Assembly: GCF_026000115.1 (NCBI RefSeq)
Contig: NZ_AP026867.1
Span: forward strand, 6,859,001 to 6,923,000
DNA length: 64,000 nt
Source of the DNA: Aureispira anguillae
GTDB taxonomy: Bacteria; Bacteroidota; Bacteroidia; Chitinophagales; Saprospiraceae
Direction: 5' to 3'
The first letter of the stretch is position 1. The number at the start of each line of letters is the position of its first letter. A program made the position numbers and the translations under genes. Below the pieces are notes generated by a model. That model searched no databases. It saw only the letters and a program-made list of their open reading frames with translations, and was not told the origin of the DNA. Positions 28,790 through 40,940 of the stretch are shown here, in pieces.

Positions 28790-28954
28790 GAAGTTGTTAA
28801 AAAATGATCTTAACACCTGCGATCCAACCATAGCAGCCATCGGATCGGCAGCTATTTTTAGTCCCGTAGCTTCCAGCTACGAAACAAAAAACGAGCTTTG
28901 CCCGATAACTACTAGCTTTGATCTCGAAAATCAACAACATTCTTAAACAACTTC
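28790..28954. repeat. 165-bp MITE-like element with 17-bp imperfect terminal inverted repeats
   Basis: GAAGTTGTTAAAAAATG (28790-28806) matches the complement of 28938-28954 at 15 of 17 positions. Inside is a small perfect hairpin CGTAGCT/AGCTACG (28865-28881). No gene inside. Confidence 0.45.
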
Positions 28955-28987
28955 ATGAAGAATAATCACAACAACTAATTTTATATC

Positions 28988-29434
28988 ATGAAAGAGACAC
29001 CATTTTTTGAATTTGAAGAGTTTGGAGAAAACGAAACACCCCCTGCTAGATGGAAATCTGTGTTGAGTATTGTTATTATCGTTATTATGGCTCTATTATT
29101 GTTTAGGCTATTACTAGCTCTTGTGGTACCCATTATAACCCTTATTTTGCTAATTGCCAACAGAGATCTAGTCTCAAAAATAGCTCGAACGATTTATCAA
29201 CTGTATCAGAATGAATTGTACAAGGGACTTTTAGCGACACTAGCTGCTATTTTTCTATTTGCTCCTTTTGTAATCTTTTTGTTTTTTAGAACGGTTTATT
29301 ATATGTTTGTAGAGGAAAAACCTATAATTAATAACATTAGAGAAGGGGAAGAAAACGAATCAGAACTAATCAATATTGTTATTAAAGAAAAGATGAAAAA
29401 TTTGCTTAGAGATGACGATAACAACTATCGATAG
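28988..29434 (+). CDS. small membrane protein
   Basis: 148 residues. The acidic N-terminal ~20 residues are followed by two or three membrane segments (about 26-58, possibly two helices, and about 78-103). The charged C-terminal tail is helical. No family recognised. It lies 79 bases upstream of the LacI-type gene on the same strand. Confidence 0.65.
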   Translation: MKETPFFEFEEFGENETPPARWKSVLSIVIIVIMALLLFRLLLALVVPIITLILLIANRDLVSKIARTIYQLYQNELYKGLLATLAAIFLFAPFVIFLFFRTVYYMFVEEKPIINNIREGEENESELINIVIKEKMKNLLRDDDNNYR

Positions 29435-29452
29435 GTTGGTGTAGTGCTTGAC

Positions 29453-29467
29453 CAAAGAATTTCTTTG
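29453..29467 (+). promoter_or_regulatory. 15-bp palindrome upstream of the LacI-type gene
   Basis: CAAAGAATTTCTTTG is a perfect palindrome around a central base and lies 46 bases before the regulator's ATG. An identical 15-mer lies before the isocitrate dehydrogenase gene (32388-32402). A candidate operator for the regulator. Confidence 0.5.
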
Positions 29468-29513
29468 TTAATGCGAGAGGGTAAGGGATCGACAAATAAT
29501 TAAGAATAGTAAC

Positions 29514-30554
29514 ATGAAGAAAAAAATTGCGCTTATTGACATTGCACAAGCTTTGGGAGTTTCTAGAACATTGGTATCTATGGTGCTAAATGGTCAAGGT
29601 GATTTGCATGGGATTAGTCCCGTTACACAAGATAAGGTCAAAGCCAAAGCAAAAGAACTCAATTATAAGCCTAATTCTATTGCAAGAGGATTGCGAACAG
29701 GGAAATCCAATACAATAGGTCTGATTGTTACAGATATTTCTAATAATTTTTATGCTACTATTGCTCGTCGAATCGAAGATAATTTGCGTCAATTAGGTTA
29801 TCATCTAATTTTTTGTAGTTCTGATGAACGAGCAGAGCGAGAGGAGGAGTTGATTCAAATGTTGAGAGGTAGACAGGTGGATGGTTTGATTTTGGCAACC
29901 ACCTTTCAGGATACCAAGGTACTGAAAGAACTCATTAAGGAGGGATTTCCTTTTGTTTTAATTGATCGACATATTCCTAATTTGGAAACAGATTATGTCG
30001 TAGTTGATAATTACAAAAGCTCAAAAAAGGCAATCGAGTATTTGATGGAACAAGGGCATCGTGAGATTGGAATGTTGACCATATCGCCTTCTCACTTAAG
30101 TACTATTCAAGATCGAGAACAGGGGTATAAAGATGCCTTAACGGAACAGGGACTTACCATAAAAAATAGCAATGTTTGCCAAATAGCCTTTGATGATATT
30201 TATAATCAGGTGGGCAAATCACTGCACAAAATGTTAAACCAAGCCCAACCTGTTACGGCTATTTATGCCGTTAATAACAATATAGGAAAGGCTTGTTTAG
30301 AACATTTAGGAAAAATGGGCTTGCATATTCCCGAAGACATCGCCTTATTGAGTTATGATGATATTGATGTATTTAAATTTTGTGCTATAACGGCCATCGC
30401 TCAACCCATTCAAGAAATGGGAGACCAAGCGGTTAATATTTTGTTGAATAAAATAAAAGGAGGAAAACCCAAACCATTGCCCAACCAACAATTGATCTTA
30501 CCAGCGCAAATTATTGTTCGCAAATCTTGTGAAAACTTGACGACTTCGAGATAA
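29514..30554 (+). CDS. LacI-family transcriptional regulator
   Basis: 346 residues. The N-terminal helix-turn-helix and hinge are intact (IDIAQALGVSRTLVSMVLNG, then ELNYKPNSIARGLRTGKS). The rest is a periplasmic-binding-protein-like sensor domain (IGLIVTDISNNFYATI, VDGLILATTF, DIALLSYDDIDVFKF, TAIAQPIQEMG). Such proteins repress or activate metabolic genes in response to a sugar or metabolite. The ligand is unknown and no sugar-use genes are adjacent. The same palindrome occurs in front of this gene and of icd, which makes icd a candidate target. It ends 2 bases from a convergent gene. Confidence 0.92.
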   Translation: MKKKIALIDIAQALGVSRTLVSMVLNGQGDLHGISPVTQDKVKAKAKELNYKPNSIARGLRTGKSNTIGLIVTDISNNFYATIARRIEDNLRQLGYHLIFCSSDERAEREEELIQMLRGRQVDGLILATTFQDTKVLKELIKEGFPFVLIDRHIPNLETDYVVVDNYKSSKKAIEYLMEQGHREIGMLTISPSHLSTIQDREQGYKDALTEQGLTIKNSNVCQIAFDDIYNQVGKSLHKMLNQAQPVTAIYAVNNNIGKACLEHLGKMGLHIPEDIALLSYDDIDVFKFCAITAIAQPIQEMGDQAVNILLNKIKGGKPKPLPNQQLILPAQIIVRKSCENLTTSR

Positions 30555-30556
30555 GG

Positions 30557-31093
30557 TTACTGCCTTAATAATTTCAAAATTTTGCGAGCTCTAGCGCTGA
30601 ATGCAACTGGATTTTTATCCAGTTGGTCATCAATGACTAACAACAATTCTTCTTGCAAATCAGGATATTTGACACTAAAGTCGTACAAGGCACTAATCGA
30701 ATATACTTTTACAGCAACCTTTATTTGAGGGGAAAGTACCCATTTGAACAACTCGTCAACCACTAACCCTTCTAATTCTTCAGGGACTCCTGCCAGCCAA
30801 ATCATTTTGGCAATCGTGCGTTTAATTCCTGGAAAGGTCAATTCATCTCGTCTATTAAAACAGTGACTCACAATAGGTGCAATGCGATCAGGAGCCTTAA
30901 CCAATATATGCCCCAATAGCCAAGTAAATCGCATGGCAATCGGATGTTCTGCATCCAGTAAATCCATCAAGTCGATTAGATCTATCTTTTGGTCAATGAG
31001 GTAATTGGTCCATTCTTCCCATTTCTGGCGACTAGCTTCTGAACGATCCGCTGCTAAAACGATTCTTAATGGTTTAATTAATGGGTGGTTCAT
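30557..31093 (-). CDS. all-helical HEAT-repeat-like protein
   Basis: 178 residues, almost entirely helical. Repeating pairs of helices such as DLMDLLDAEHPIAMRFTWLL, IAPIVSHCFNRRD, IKVAVKVYSISALYDFSV and LQEELLLVIDDQL give a HEAT-like pattern. Related Bacteroidota proteins are often labelled adenylosuccinate lyase, but no lyase motif is present here. The likely role is protein binding. Convergent with the LacI-type gene, with only 2 bases between the stops and no terminator visible. Confidence 0.65.
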   Translation of the reverse strand: MNHPLIKPLRIVLAADRSEASRQKWEEWTNYLIDQKIDLIDLMDLLDAEHPIAMRFTWLLGHILVKAPDRIAPIVSHCFNRRDELTFPGIKRTIAKMIWLAGVPEELEGLVVDELFKWVLSPQIKVAVKVYSISALYDFSVKYPDLQEELLLVIDDQLDKNPVAFSARARKILKLLRQ

Positions 31094-31295
31094 ACGGTTG
31101 ATTTTATTAGGTTCAAGGTACTAAAATTAGCGTGAATTTTCTTTTTCTATTAGACATTATCAGGAATTGCGCAGCACTCATGGAATAATAGTGTTGTATC
31201 GTCGAAAAAGCAAGATTTACATAGATGCGGGGAATGCTTGCGCTAGTTCGATTGTGATCCCCAAAAGTATTCGTGCTATACTTCACAAGAATTTG

Positions 31296-31303
31296 TATCT
31301 TTG
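31296..31303 (+). promoter_or_regulatory. -7 promoter element
   Basis: TATCTTTG matches TAnnTTTG and lies 23 bases before the ATG of the CBM9-like lipoprotein. The -33 position reads TTCG at a 22-base distance, which is weak. Confidence 0.5.
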
Positions 31304-31326
31304 TGCCACACTAAAAAAATCGATCA

Positions 31327-32166
31327 ATGAATTTGAAAAGTAGCATAGAATTAATGGTCTCATTACTATTTATAAGTTTGGGAATGGCTTGCAATTCTAC
31401 CCAAAATATTACCACGGTTAAATGGTATGGTGTTGATTCAACAATTACTATTGATGGTGACCTAAAAGAATGGGAGCATCCACTAAAAGAGCCTAAAGAT
31501 TATACTGCCATCCAATACAATGCAGGGAACGACGATAAAAACCTATACCTCTGTGTTCGGATTAATGATAAAAATATTCAACGTAGGATCATGGGATTGG
31601 GATTGTCTGTTTATATAGATACTTTGGCTAAACGAAAGGACAAAATAGGAATTGGCTACCCCTTAGCATTGACACAAGAACAGATCGAAAAAATTTCTTT
31701 TCAGGCAACTAAAGGCAGCTTTAAGATTGACGATCGTGCTTTGGATCAAGCTTATGCCGACATCTGCCAAGAGTTTGAATTGATTGGTTTTGTTGAAGAG
31801 GAGCCAACAGAAAAAATTCGAGTCAGTAATTTAGCGTCCAAAGAGCTTAAAACAGCCATGGGCTTTGATCATGTAGGGGCAATGATTTGTGAATTCAAAA
31901 TTCCTTTGAATCAACTGTTAAAAGGCACTATAAATTATGATGAAGTGATGAGTATTGGCATTCGAGTAAATCAACCTGCTGCTAATGCAGATGATGACCC
32001 TGGGCTGTTTAACGATCCCTCTAGCAATGGTATAACAGGAAGTGGACAATTGCCCAATCCTATGTTACAAGGAGCGAATCAATCTGCAATTAGTCGCCAA
32101 CCTTCCCGCAGTTCAAATGGTAACATTACAGGGGTCTGGGCAAAAATTCAATTGAGCAAACAATAA
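31327..32166 (+). CDS. lipoprotein with CBM9/DOMON-like domain
   Basis: 279 residues. The signal ends in lipobox LGMAC (Cys22). The mature N-terminus has the hallmark TIDGDLKEW of family 9 carbohydrate-binding and DOMON-like sandwiches, followed by YNAGNDDKNLYLCVRINDKN, and a later strand AMICEFKIPLNQLL. These domains bind sugars or haem in enzymes and electron-transfer proteins, but here there is no attached catalytic domain. The C-terminal ~55 residues are Ser/Asn/Pro-rich and probably flexible. Role unknown; outer-membrane location is likely. Confidence 0.75.
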   Translation: MNLKSSIELMVSLLFISLGMACNSTQNITTVKWYGVDSTITIDGDLKEWEHPLKEPKDYTAIQYNAGNDDKNLYLCVRINDKNIQRRIMGLGLSVYIDTLAKRKDKIGIGYPLALTQEQIEKISFQATKGSFKIDDRALDQAYADICQEFELIGFVEEEPTEKIRVSNLASKELKTAMGFDHVGAMICEFKIPLNQLLKGTINYDEVMSIGIRVNQPAANADDDPGLFNDPSSNGITGSGQLPNPMLQGANQSAISRQPSRSSNGNITGVWAKIQLSKQ

Positions 32167-34718
<2,552 letters not shown>

Positions 34719-34748
34719 GTAAGGAAAAGATAATCAATTCAAAATATG

Positions 34749-34781
34749 AAAGCTGCTCTATTTTTAGGGCAGCTTTTTTTT
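34749..34781 (+). terminator. terminator of icd
   Basis: Stem AAAGCTGCTCTA/TAGGGCAGCTTT with one wobble pair and a 4-base loop, followed by eight T. Confidence 0.9.
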
Positions 34782-34983
34782 ATTTTATAAAAATAGGAAA
34801 TAAAGCTTAAATAATTAAGGCTTATTAAAGAGTGAATTATATATGATTGTAAAATGAAATGTGTTGATTTTGAGAAGTTTAACAATTAACTAATATCCAA
34901 GAATGATTATTCTAGGATTAAAAGACGTACTTTTGTCTTTCTCAAAAAGACAGCCCCACTGTTTACTGACAATTACAATCATT

Positions 34984-37900
34984 ATGCAAACAAAATTACA
35001 TTTTTTGATTTTATGCTTGGGTCTCGTCTTGTCTAACTTGGAGGCTCAAATCGCATACCATGGTTTCGAACAGAACGCTGGGGATACATGGGGAACTACT
35101 TTATCTACGGTCGCCTGTACCAATGGGAGCGATCGTTGGGATTATTCAACTGCATTGAGTAGTATAACTCCTGCTGTTGGCGCACAGTTTTGGGGAGTTC
35201 AAGATTTGAATGGAAATTGTGGAGGAGCAGCAGGGGAAACCATTACTTTTGCCAATGTTTCGGTAGCAACTTATACAGGGGTATCGATACAGTTTGACTA
35301 CAACATTGTAGGCTATGACAGTGGCGATAATGTTTTTTATACGGTTATACTAGATGGGGTTGCACAACCTCAAGTACAACTGGTAACAGGGGGAGGTTTC
35401 TCAACGGGAGGTTACCTAACAGAAACCATAAACATTCCCAATAGTGCTAACACTGTAGGGCTAGAGTTATTAGTGGTTCAAAATGGAGGGAGTGATTATG
35501 CAGGTTTTGATAACTTCATTTTGGATGGAACTCCTACTGTAGTTTGTCCGCATACCATTACTTCTTTTGCCCCAACTTCTGGTCCTATAGGAACAGAGGT
35601 GACCATTTCAGGTACTGGTTTTACGGCTAGTTCTACGGTTGAATTTAATGGGGTGGCAGCTGCTGTTACTTTTGTGGACGCAACCACGTTGATTGCTACC
35701 CTTCCTACTGGTGCAACTACAGGTACCATCACAGTAATAGAGACAGCATGTAATCAAACGACAGCAGGTAATTTTACTTTGTTAACTTCAGGTGGAGCAT
35801 GTGGCTCTATTTTAACAGATATTATTATATCAGAGGTATTTGATAATAATGGAGGTTCATTGGGGTATATCGAAATTTATAATGGAACAGGGGCTACCAT
35901 TGATTTGACCAATTATAGAATCGATCGTTATGGAACTTTAACCTCTGGGACAGTTACACACTCTTATACCTTTCCAGCTACGGGAACGGGATCTTCTATT
36001 GCAGATGGTCAAGTTTTGGTTGGAAGAATCAATAGTGGTGGATCAGGTGTCCAAGATTTTGATTTCGGAGGAACTACAGCAGGTTTTAATGCTGATGATC
36101 GCTTAGAGTTGGTTCATGTTCCAACAACAACGGTTATTGATGATTTTCACGATGCTACCGTAGGAGCTGTTGGTTATATTTATAGAAGAAACAATACGGT
36201 TACTGGACCGAATCCAACATTTGCAGCAGGCGAATGGACTACGGCTACTTCTGGTGACGAAACGCATTTAGGTATCTTTACCGTTGGAGGAGGTACACCA
36301 ACAATTACTACACAGCCAACGGATGTGAGCGGCTGTGCTATGAATTTTTCTGTTGCTGCAACCGCTGGAAATGGAGGTGCCTTAACCTACCAATGGTTTT
36401 ATAATGAAAATGACGGAAGTGCCTTGACTTGGACTGCTGTTAGTGCTGCTGCTTTTGCAGGAGCCGTTGTTACAGGAGAAACTTCTAATGCATTGTCTAT
36501 TTCGGGAGTAGTTTCTTCTTTTGATGGTTACCAGTTTTATTGCCAAGTAACAGAAGGTGGAACGTGCAATCTACCATCAGAGGCCGTGCAATTTACCTTA
36601 AATGCAGAGCGTTTTTTCCGTTCTGTCAATACGGGAAATTGGACAAATGTAGCGACTTGGGAAATGGCTAGTTCTGCGGCTGGTCCTTGGTCTTCAGCTT
36701 GTATATATCCTGAGTTTGACAACAGTGATTATATTCATATCTTAAATACACATACTGTAAGTGTAGATCAAGATTTAGTAGTAGATGAAGTTGTCATTGA
36801 AAGTGGAGGAACCCTTGCTATTAATAACAATCGTTTATTGAGGTTTAATAATGGAACGGGAGTAGATTTAGACATCCAAGGAACGTTAATTGACAATGGA
36901 AATGGAGGTGGAAATGGCGTTGATTTTGGTACGCATTCTGCTACTTGGATACTAGCAGCTAATGGCGAAATTATAAAAACAGGAACAAGCTCTATAGCGC
37001 AATATCGTGATAATTACGAAGGTGGAATTGCTACAATTCCTGCTACAGCAACTTGGCGTTATCGTCAGAGTGGTAACAGCTCCACGGTAGCTGTCATCAC
37101 CTTAAATATGTTTTACCCTAATTTGTACCTAGAAGCTACTAGTGGCTCGCATAGCTTTAATGCTGCTTCTGAAATTTTTCAAGGCACTAGCGGATTTATG
37201 ACCGTCAAAGGAAATATGTACATTGGGAATAGTGGCACAGGAACCGTTGATGTTTTTAATACCAATACCAATGCTTCTTTATTGCAAGTAATGGGAGATC
37301 TAATTATTGGTGGAAATGGAAGTGCAGGAACGTCTAAATTGGAAAATAATCAAGGAGGAGTCATAGGTACAGGAATTGAGGTACATGGTAATTTGATGAT
37401 TCATAACAATGGTCAATTGGACATGGAAGATGGCACAGCGGCAGCAGATGGTCTAGTTAGATTACACGGCAATTGGACGGATCAAAATACAGGAAATGGT
37501 TTTGACGAAGGAGAAAGCATCGTTGAATTCCTCGGAACAACGACTCAATCGGTAAATAAGGCAACAGGCAGTGAAAGTTTTTATCAGGTAATTGTTAATA
37601 AAGCAGGGGGAAACCTTCAGAACAATGCGAGTGATATGGTCATCAAAAATGATATGACTTTTACCAATGGCATTGTATTAACTTCTGCGGCTGCCTATTT
37701 GGTTTTTGATCCTATTGCAACAGCAACCAATGCGTCAAACTTTAGTCATGTAGATGGTCCTGTAATCAAAGAAACCAATACAGGCGCAATTACCAATTTT
37801 ACCTACCCAACAGGAGATAATGGGGTTTATGGTGCGATTGGAATTGAGACAAGATTTCACCATGGAGAATTTTATATTGCGGAGTATTTCTACCAAGGTT

Positions 37901-38763
37901 ATGGTACTTATAATGTAAATGCTGCCGAATTAGACCATGTTAGTTCTTTAGAATATTGGATGTTGGATGAATTAATCGGTGGTACTGGTGAACATTTAAA
38001 AGTAACCTTGCATTGGGGACCTCACAGTAATGTTATTTCTCCCTCTAGTATGCGAGTAGGGCATTTCTTTACGCAAGCACCTAGTGTCGTCAATCAGTGG
38101 GAGCGAGAAGGGAACAGTCCTGTAATTACAGGAACAGTTGTTAATGGAACAGTTACTTCTGATTATGTGACTTCATTTAGCCCATTTACCTTGGCTGATA
38201 TGCTCAATCAAATTTCTTTGCCGTTAGAATTGCTTCGTTTTGATGCAACAAAGGTAGAGCGTACTACAAAATTAGAATGGGAAGTAGCCAATGAAAAAGC
38301 TGGTGATCGTTACTGTCTTCAGCGAAGTGCTGATGCGCAAAATTTTGAAACCTTAGCTTGTTTTGATGCAACAAGTGATAACAACCAAGCCTTCTATAAC
38401 TACATCGATCAGACTCCTTTGGTTGGTCATAATTATTACCGTATCCATCATATTGATTATGCAGGTGTCAATGATTATAGCAGAACTAGAGTCGTAACAT
38501 TTGAAGATCCTAATGCAATGGTATTGGTTTATCCTAGCCCTGCTGACGATCGCCTAACCATAGAACTACCCTTGTTGTCTAAAGGAAATTATGCGATTAC
38601 AATGATTGATGCTTTAGGGCGTATTTTGATGCAGTCAGAATTAACCAATCAGCAATCTATTTATACCATGAATACAGAAAAATTAACAGCAGGTACTTAT
38701 GTGATACAAGTTCATGCACCTAATGGAAGTGTTCATACAGAAAAAGTGACGATAAGACATTAA
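34984..38763 (+). CDS. multidomain T9SS type A surface protein
   Basis: 1259 residues from the ATG at 34984, which gives a clean signal peptide (MQTKLHFLILCLGLVLSNLEAQ). An upstream ATG would add 27 unlikely residues. In order: an N-terminal beta-sandwich, an IPT/TIG domain (ITSFAPTSGPIGTEVTISG, ~185-270), a lamin-tail-like domain (DIIISEVFDNNGG to LELVHVPTTTVID, ~275-400), an Ig-like domain (~440-540), and a beta-helix-like region that opens VNTGNWTNVATW and runs with GNLMIHNNGQL-type turns (~550-960). The C-terminal sorting domain starts VYPSPADDRLTIELP. Likely an adhesin or matrix protein; no catalytic site is seen. Confidence 0.9.
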   Translation: MQTKLHFLILCLGLVLSNLEAQIAYHGFEQNAGDTWGTTLSTVACTNGSDRWDYSTALSSITPAVGAQFWGVQDLNGNCGGAAGETITFANVSVATYTGVSIQFDYNIVGYDSGDNVFYTVILDGVAQPQVQLVTGGGFSTGGYLTETINIPNSANTVGLELLVVQNGGSDYAGFDNFILDGTPTVVCPHTITSFAPTSGPIGTEVTISGTGFTASSTVEFNGVAAAVTFVDATTLIATLPTGATTGTITVIETACNQTTAGNFTLLTSGGACGSILTDIIISEVFDNNGGSLGYIEIYNGTGATIDLTNYRIDRYGTLTSGTVTHSYTFPATGTGSSIADGQVLVGRINSGGSGVQDFDFGGTTAGFNADDRLELVHVPTTTVIDDFHDATVGAVGYIYRRNNTVTGPNPTFAAGEWTTATSGDETHLGIFTVGGGTPTITTQPTDVSGCAMNFSVAATAGNGGALTYQWFYNENDGSALTWTAVSAAAFAGAVVTGETSNALSISGVVSSFDGYQFYCQVTEGGTCNLPSEAVQFTLNAERFFRSVNTGNWTNVATWEMASSAAGPWSSACIYPEFDNSDYIHILNTHTVSVDQDLVVDEVVIESGGTLAINNNRLLRFNNGTGVDLDIQGTLIDNGNGGGNGVDFGTHSATWILAANGEIIKTGTSSIAQYRDNYEGGIATIPATATWRYRQSGNSSTVAVITLNMFYPNLYLEATSGSHSFNAASEIFQGTSGFMTVKGNMYIGNSGTGTVDVFNTNTNASLLQVMGDLIIGGNGSAGTSKLENNQGGVIGTGIEVHGNLMIHNNGQLDMEDGTAAADGLVRLHGNWTDQNTGNGFDEGESIVEFLGTTTQSVNKATGSESFYQVIVNKAGGNLQNNASDMVIKNDMTFTNGIVLTSAAAYLVFDPIATATNASNFSHVDGPVIKETNTGAITNFTYPTGDNGVYGAIGIETRFHHGEFYIAEYFYQGYGTYNVNAAELDHVSSLEYWMLDELIGGTGEHLKVTLHWGPHSNVISPSSMRVGHFFTQAPSVVNQWEREGNSPVITGTVVNGTVTSDYVTSFSPFTLADMLNQISLPLELLRFDATKVERTTKLEWEVANEKAGDRYCLQRSADAQNFETLACFDATSDNNQAFYNYIDQTPLVGHNYYRIHHIDYAGVNDYSRTRVVTFEDPNAMVLVYPSPADDRLTIELPLLSKGNYAITMIDALGRILMQSELTNQQSIYTMNTEKLTAGTYVIQVHAPNGSVHTEKVTIRH

Positions 38764-38783
38764 TGGTATTCAGGCATACCTAA

Positions 38784-38830
38784 AAAAGGCACGAGCCATC
38801 TCTTTATTAGAGGTGGCTCGTGTTTGTATT
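38784..38830. terminator. bidirectional terminator
   Basis: A 14-bp stem CACGAGCCATCTCT/AGAGGTGGCTCGTG (one wobble pair, 5-base loop) lies between convergent genes. On the minus strand it is followed by GCCTTTTTTAG, on the plus strand by TTTGTATT. Confidence 0.85.
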
Positions 38831-38844
38831 AAAGGGTATTTTAA

Positions 38845-39708
38845 CTAAAACTTACCATTTGAGTTTTTCCAATCTTCCTTGTTAGGAATTGTCTCAATGA
38901 TATCCCAATGTTCTACAATTTTTCCTTCCTCTATTCTAAACAAGTCATAATAAGCGACAGGATCTCCTTTGCCAAATTTACCTTCACTAATCGTTAACAC
39001 AAAATTACCTTCTCCAAGCACTTGATGGAGTTGGTCATATTGAAGGATTAATCCATTATCTGCAAAGTATTTTAAGGCATTTCCTAAGCCATCTAGCCCA
39101 TCTGCGATAGTTGAATTATGTTGAAGATATTTTTGAGGATTAATATAATCTGTTAATTTTTCTACCTCCCCATTTTTTAAGACATCGGTTACAAAACCTT
39201 TAACCAAAGCTTTATTAGCGGCTGTTTTGTCTAAATCAGTCAAGGCTGTTGCGCCATCTAGTTGAGTTCTACCACTTGGATTTGGAGGAGTGATTTCAGC
39301 TAGGTTGTCCCAATGTTCAACAATTTTACCTGCTTCAAACCTAAATACATCAAAAGCAGCTTTGGGTCCAAAAAAATCATATTCAGTATGCGTAAAAACA
39401 TAGTCTCCATCTTCAAAAGCTCGAATAACTTTCGCTTTAAAACCTTCTGGTGGTGCCATTTTCATGAGTTCCCCAAAACCTTCTAAGCCATCGCCAACGG
39501 CTAGATTATGTTGGATATATTTGGTCGGATTAATATAACCAATTGGAGTTTGATCACCCGTGTTAAAACTATTGAGTAGGGCAACCACTTTTTCTTTTTT
39601 TGATAAGTTCATTTTTTCCTCTTTTTGAGTTGCTGGAATCGTTGGTGTATTACAATTGATAAAACTGTAAAGAAAGACCACTCCAACCAGTACTGTTATT
39701 AATTTCAT
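38845..39708 (-). CDS. lipoprotein with two SnoaL-like domains
   Basis: 287 residues. The signal ends in FINC (lipid Cys19). Two tandem alpha/beta cone domains of ~125 residues follow. Each has the sequence order helix (KVVALLNSFNTGD; KALVKGFVTDVLKNGE), YINPxKYxQHN, strand (DYVFTHTEYDFFG; NFVLTISEGKFG) and the end DxFRxExGKIVEHWD. The latter motif is diagnostic of SnoaL-like/NTF2-superfamily proteins. Small-molecule isomerase, hydrolase or binding activity is possible. The tandem copy comes from duplication. An AraC regulator lies just upstream on the same strand. Confidence 0.85.
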   Translation of the reverse strand: MKLITVLVGVVFLYSFINCNTPTIPATQKEEKMNLSKKEKVVALLNSFNTGDQTPIGYINPTKYIQHNLAVGDGLEGFGELMKMAPPEGFKAKVIRAFEDGDYVFTHTEYDFFGPKAAFDVFRFEAGKIVEHWDNLAEITPPNPSGRTQLDGATALTDLDKTAANKALVKGFVTDVLKNGEVEKLTDYINPQKYLQHNSTIADGLDGLGNALKYFADNGLILQYDQLHQVLGEGNFVLTISEGKFGKGDPVAYYDLFRIEEGKIVEHWDIIETIPNKEDWKNSNGKF

Positions 39709-39809
39709 TGTTGTATTGCTTTGGTAAATAATTCAAGGCAAAATTAGCGCAACAAAGCGTGTAAGGAAAGGTAAAAAAGTGCTTTTGGGCTATCCAAATT
39801 GGAAAATTG

Positions 39810-40685
39810 TTATAAATGGGCTTTTCGAAAGGCCTCGGGAGAAGATTGGGTGTACTTTTTAAAAAATTTATAAAAATTAGTAGGCTCATCAAAACCAGCA
39901 GTATAGGCAATTTCTTTGATAGAAGCACTCGAATGAATTAATAGTCGTTTGATTTTTGTAACAATCAACTCATTAATAAAATTTTTAGCAGACTTATGGA
40001 CAATTTCTTGCACTATATTGTTAAGTGTCTTGGTACTACAGCCCATTGTCTGGGCATAATCCATTACTTTTTTTGTTTTAAAGCAATTGGTCTCTACTAA
40101 TTTTTGAAAGGCAATAAATTCGGTTAGGTATTTTCGAGGAGTTAAATCACATCCTTTTTGAGCCTTGGCACGATACAGCTTTGCAATAAGAATATGTAAG
40201 AGACTTCGTATGATTCCCAACGAATAATCATCAACTACTTGGGTATACTCATTTTGAATATGTTGCCCTAATTGCAGTATATCCGCATATTCTATTGGTG
40301 TTAGTTGAATTTTGGGTGAACTCAATAATTCATTAAATAATTGTAGTGCTTTTAGGGCTTCCTGTTGCTCCAAATAACTGGCAATAAAGTCATCTGTAAA
40401 AAAGAATAAAAGCCCCTCTGCCTTGCTGAGATGGAATTTGTGAATTTGATCTTTTCGAATGCTAAGAACAGTACCTTGCTGATAGGAATAATCTGTAAAA
40501 TCAATTGTGTGGCAACCTTGATGGTTTGTTCCTAATAATAAAATATAAAAATTAACTTGATGGAGTGTCGTTAATTCTGCCTGTAGCCTTCCTCTACTCA
40601 ATAGCTCCTTTAGACTAACCAAATCAAAATTAGATTTGGGGAGCGTTTGATTCTGAAATTTAATTTGTTCTATTTTAGGAAGCAT
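39810..40685 (-). CDS. AraC-family transcriptional regulator
   Basis: 291 residues from the ATG at 40685. A TTG at 40733 would add 16 residues but lies in a conserved 15-base upstream motif. The N-terminal domain (~30-110) is a cupin-type sensor of the group with the phrases GCHTIDF and SIRKDQIHKFHL. The C-terminal ~100 residues have two helix-turn-helix motifs (VMDYAQTMGCSTKTLNNIV and IKEIAYTAGFDEPTNFYKFFKK). It ends 101 bases upstream of the SnoaL-like lipoprotein gene and may regulate it. Confidence 0.88.
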   Translation of the reverse strand: MLPKIEQIKFQNQTLPKSNFDLVSLKELLSRGRLQAELTTLHQVNFYILLLGTNHQGCHTIDFTDYSYQQGTVLSIRKDQIHKFHLSKAEGLLFFFTDDFIASYLEQQEALKALQLFNELLSSPKIQLTPIEYADILQLGQHIQNEYTQVVDDYSLGIIRSLLHILIAKLYRAKAQKGCDLTPRKYLTEFIAFQKLVETNCFKTKKVMDYAQTMGCSTKTLNNIVQEIVHKSAKNFINELIVTKIKRLLIHSSASIKEIAYTAGFDEPTNFYKFFKKYTQSSPEAFRKAHL

Positions 40686-40940
40686 AGGATATACTAGAAT
40701 CGTATTGATATTAAAATGTTGGTTCTTTGACAACTTGAGCAGAATAGTGAATTACTTTTTGTTGCTTTTGGGGGCGATGCAAAAAGGAAAAGTCCCACAA
40801 CTAGGCTATTGCAGCGAGTAAAAGGCGATGGTACATTAATTTAGAAAAATGTTCTGTACTCAGCTTTTTTCTATAAAAAGCAGTAAAACGCTCACTCTTT
40901 TTTAGCATTTGTTACAAGAGTCGTTAAAGAACTAAAGGCA

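Larger units (their letters stand above)
28418..28987. other. intergenic region with two MITE-like elements
   Basis: 570 bases without a gene. They contain two separate elements bounded by inverted repeats (28454-28630 and 28790-28954, entered separately) and AT-rich DNA between them. Confidence 0.6.

Noticed and set aside
30557-31093. Possible label as adenylosuccinate lyase
   Set aside because: The protein is a short helical-repeat protein and lacks the lyase signature loop and the size of the enzyme.
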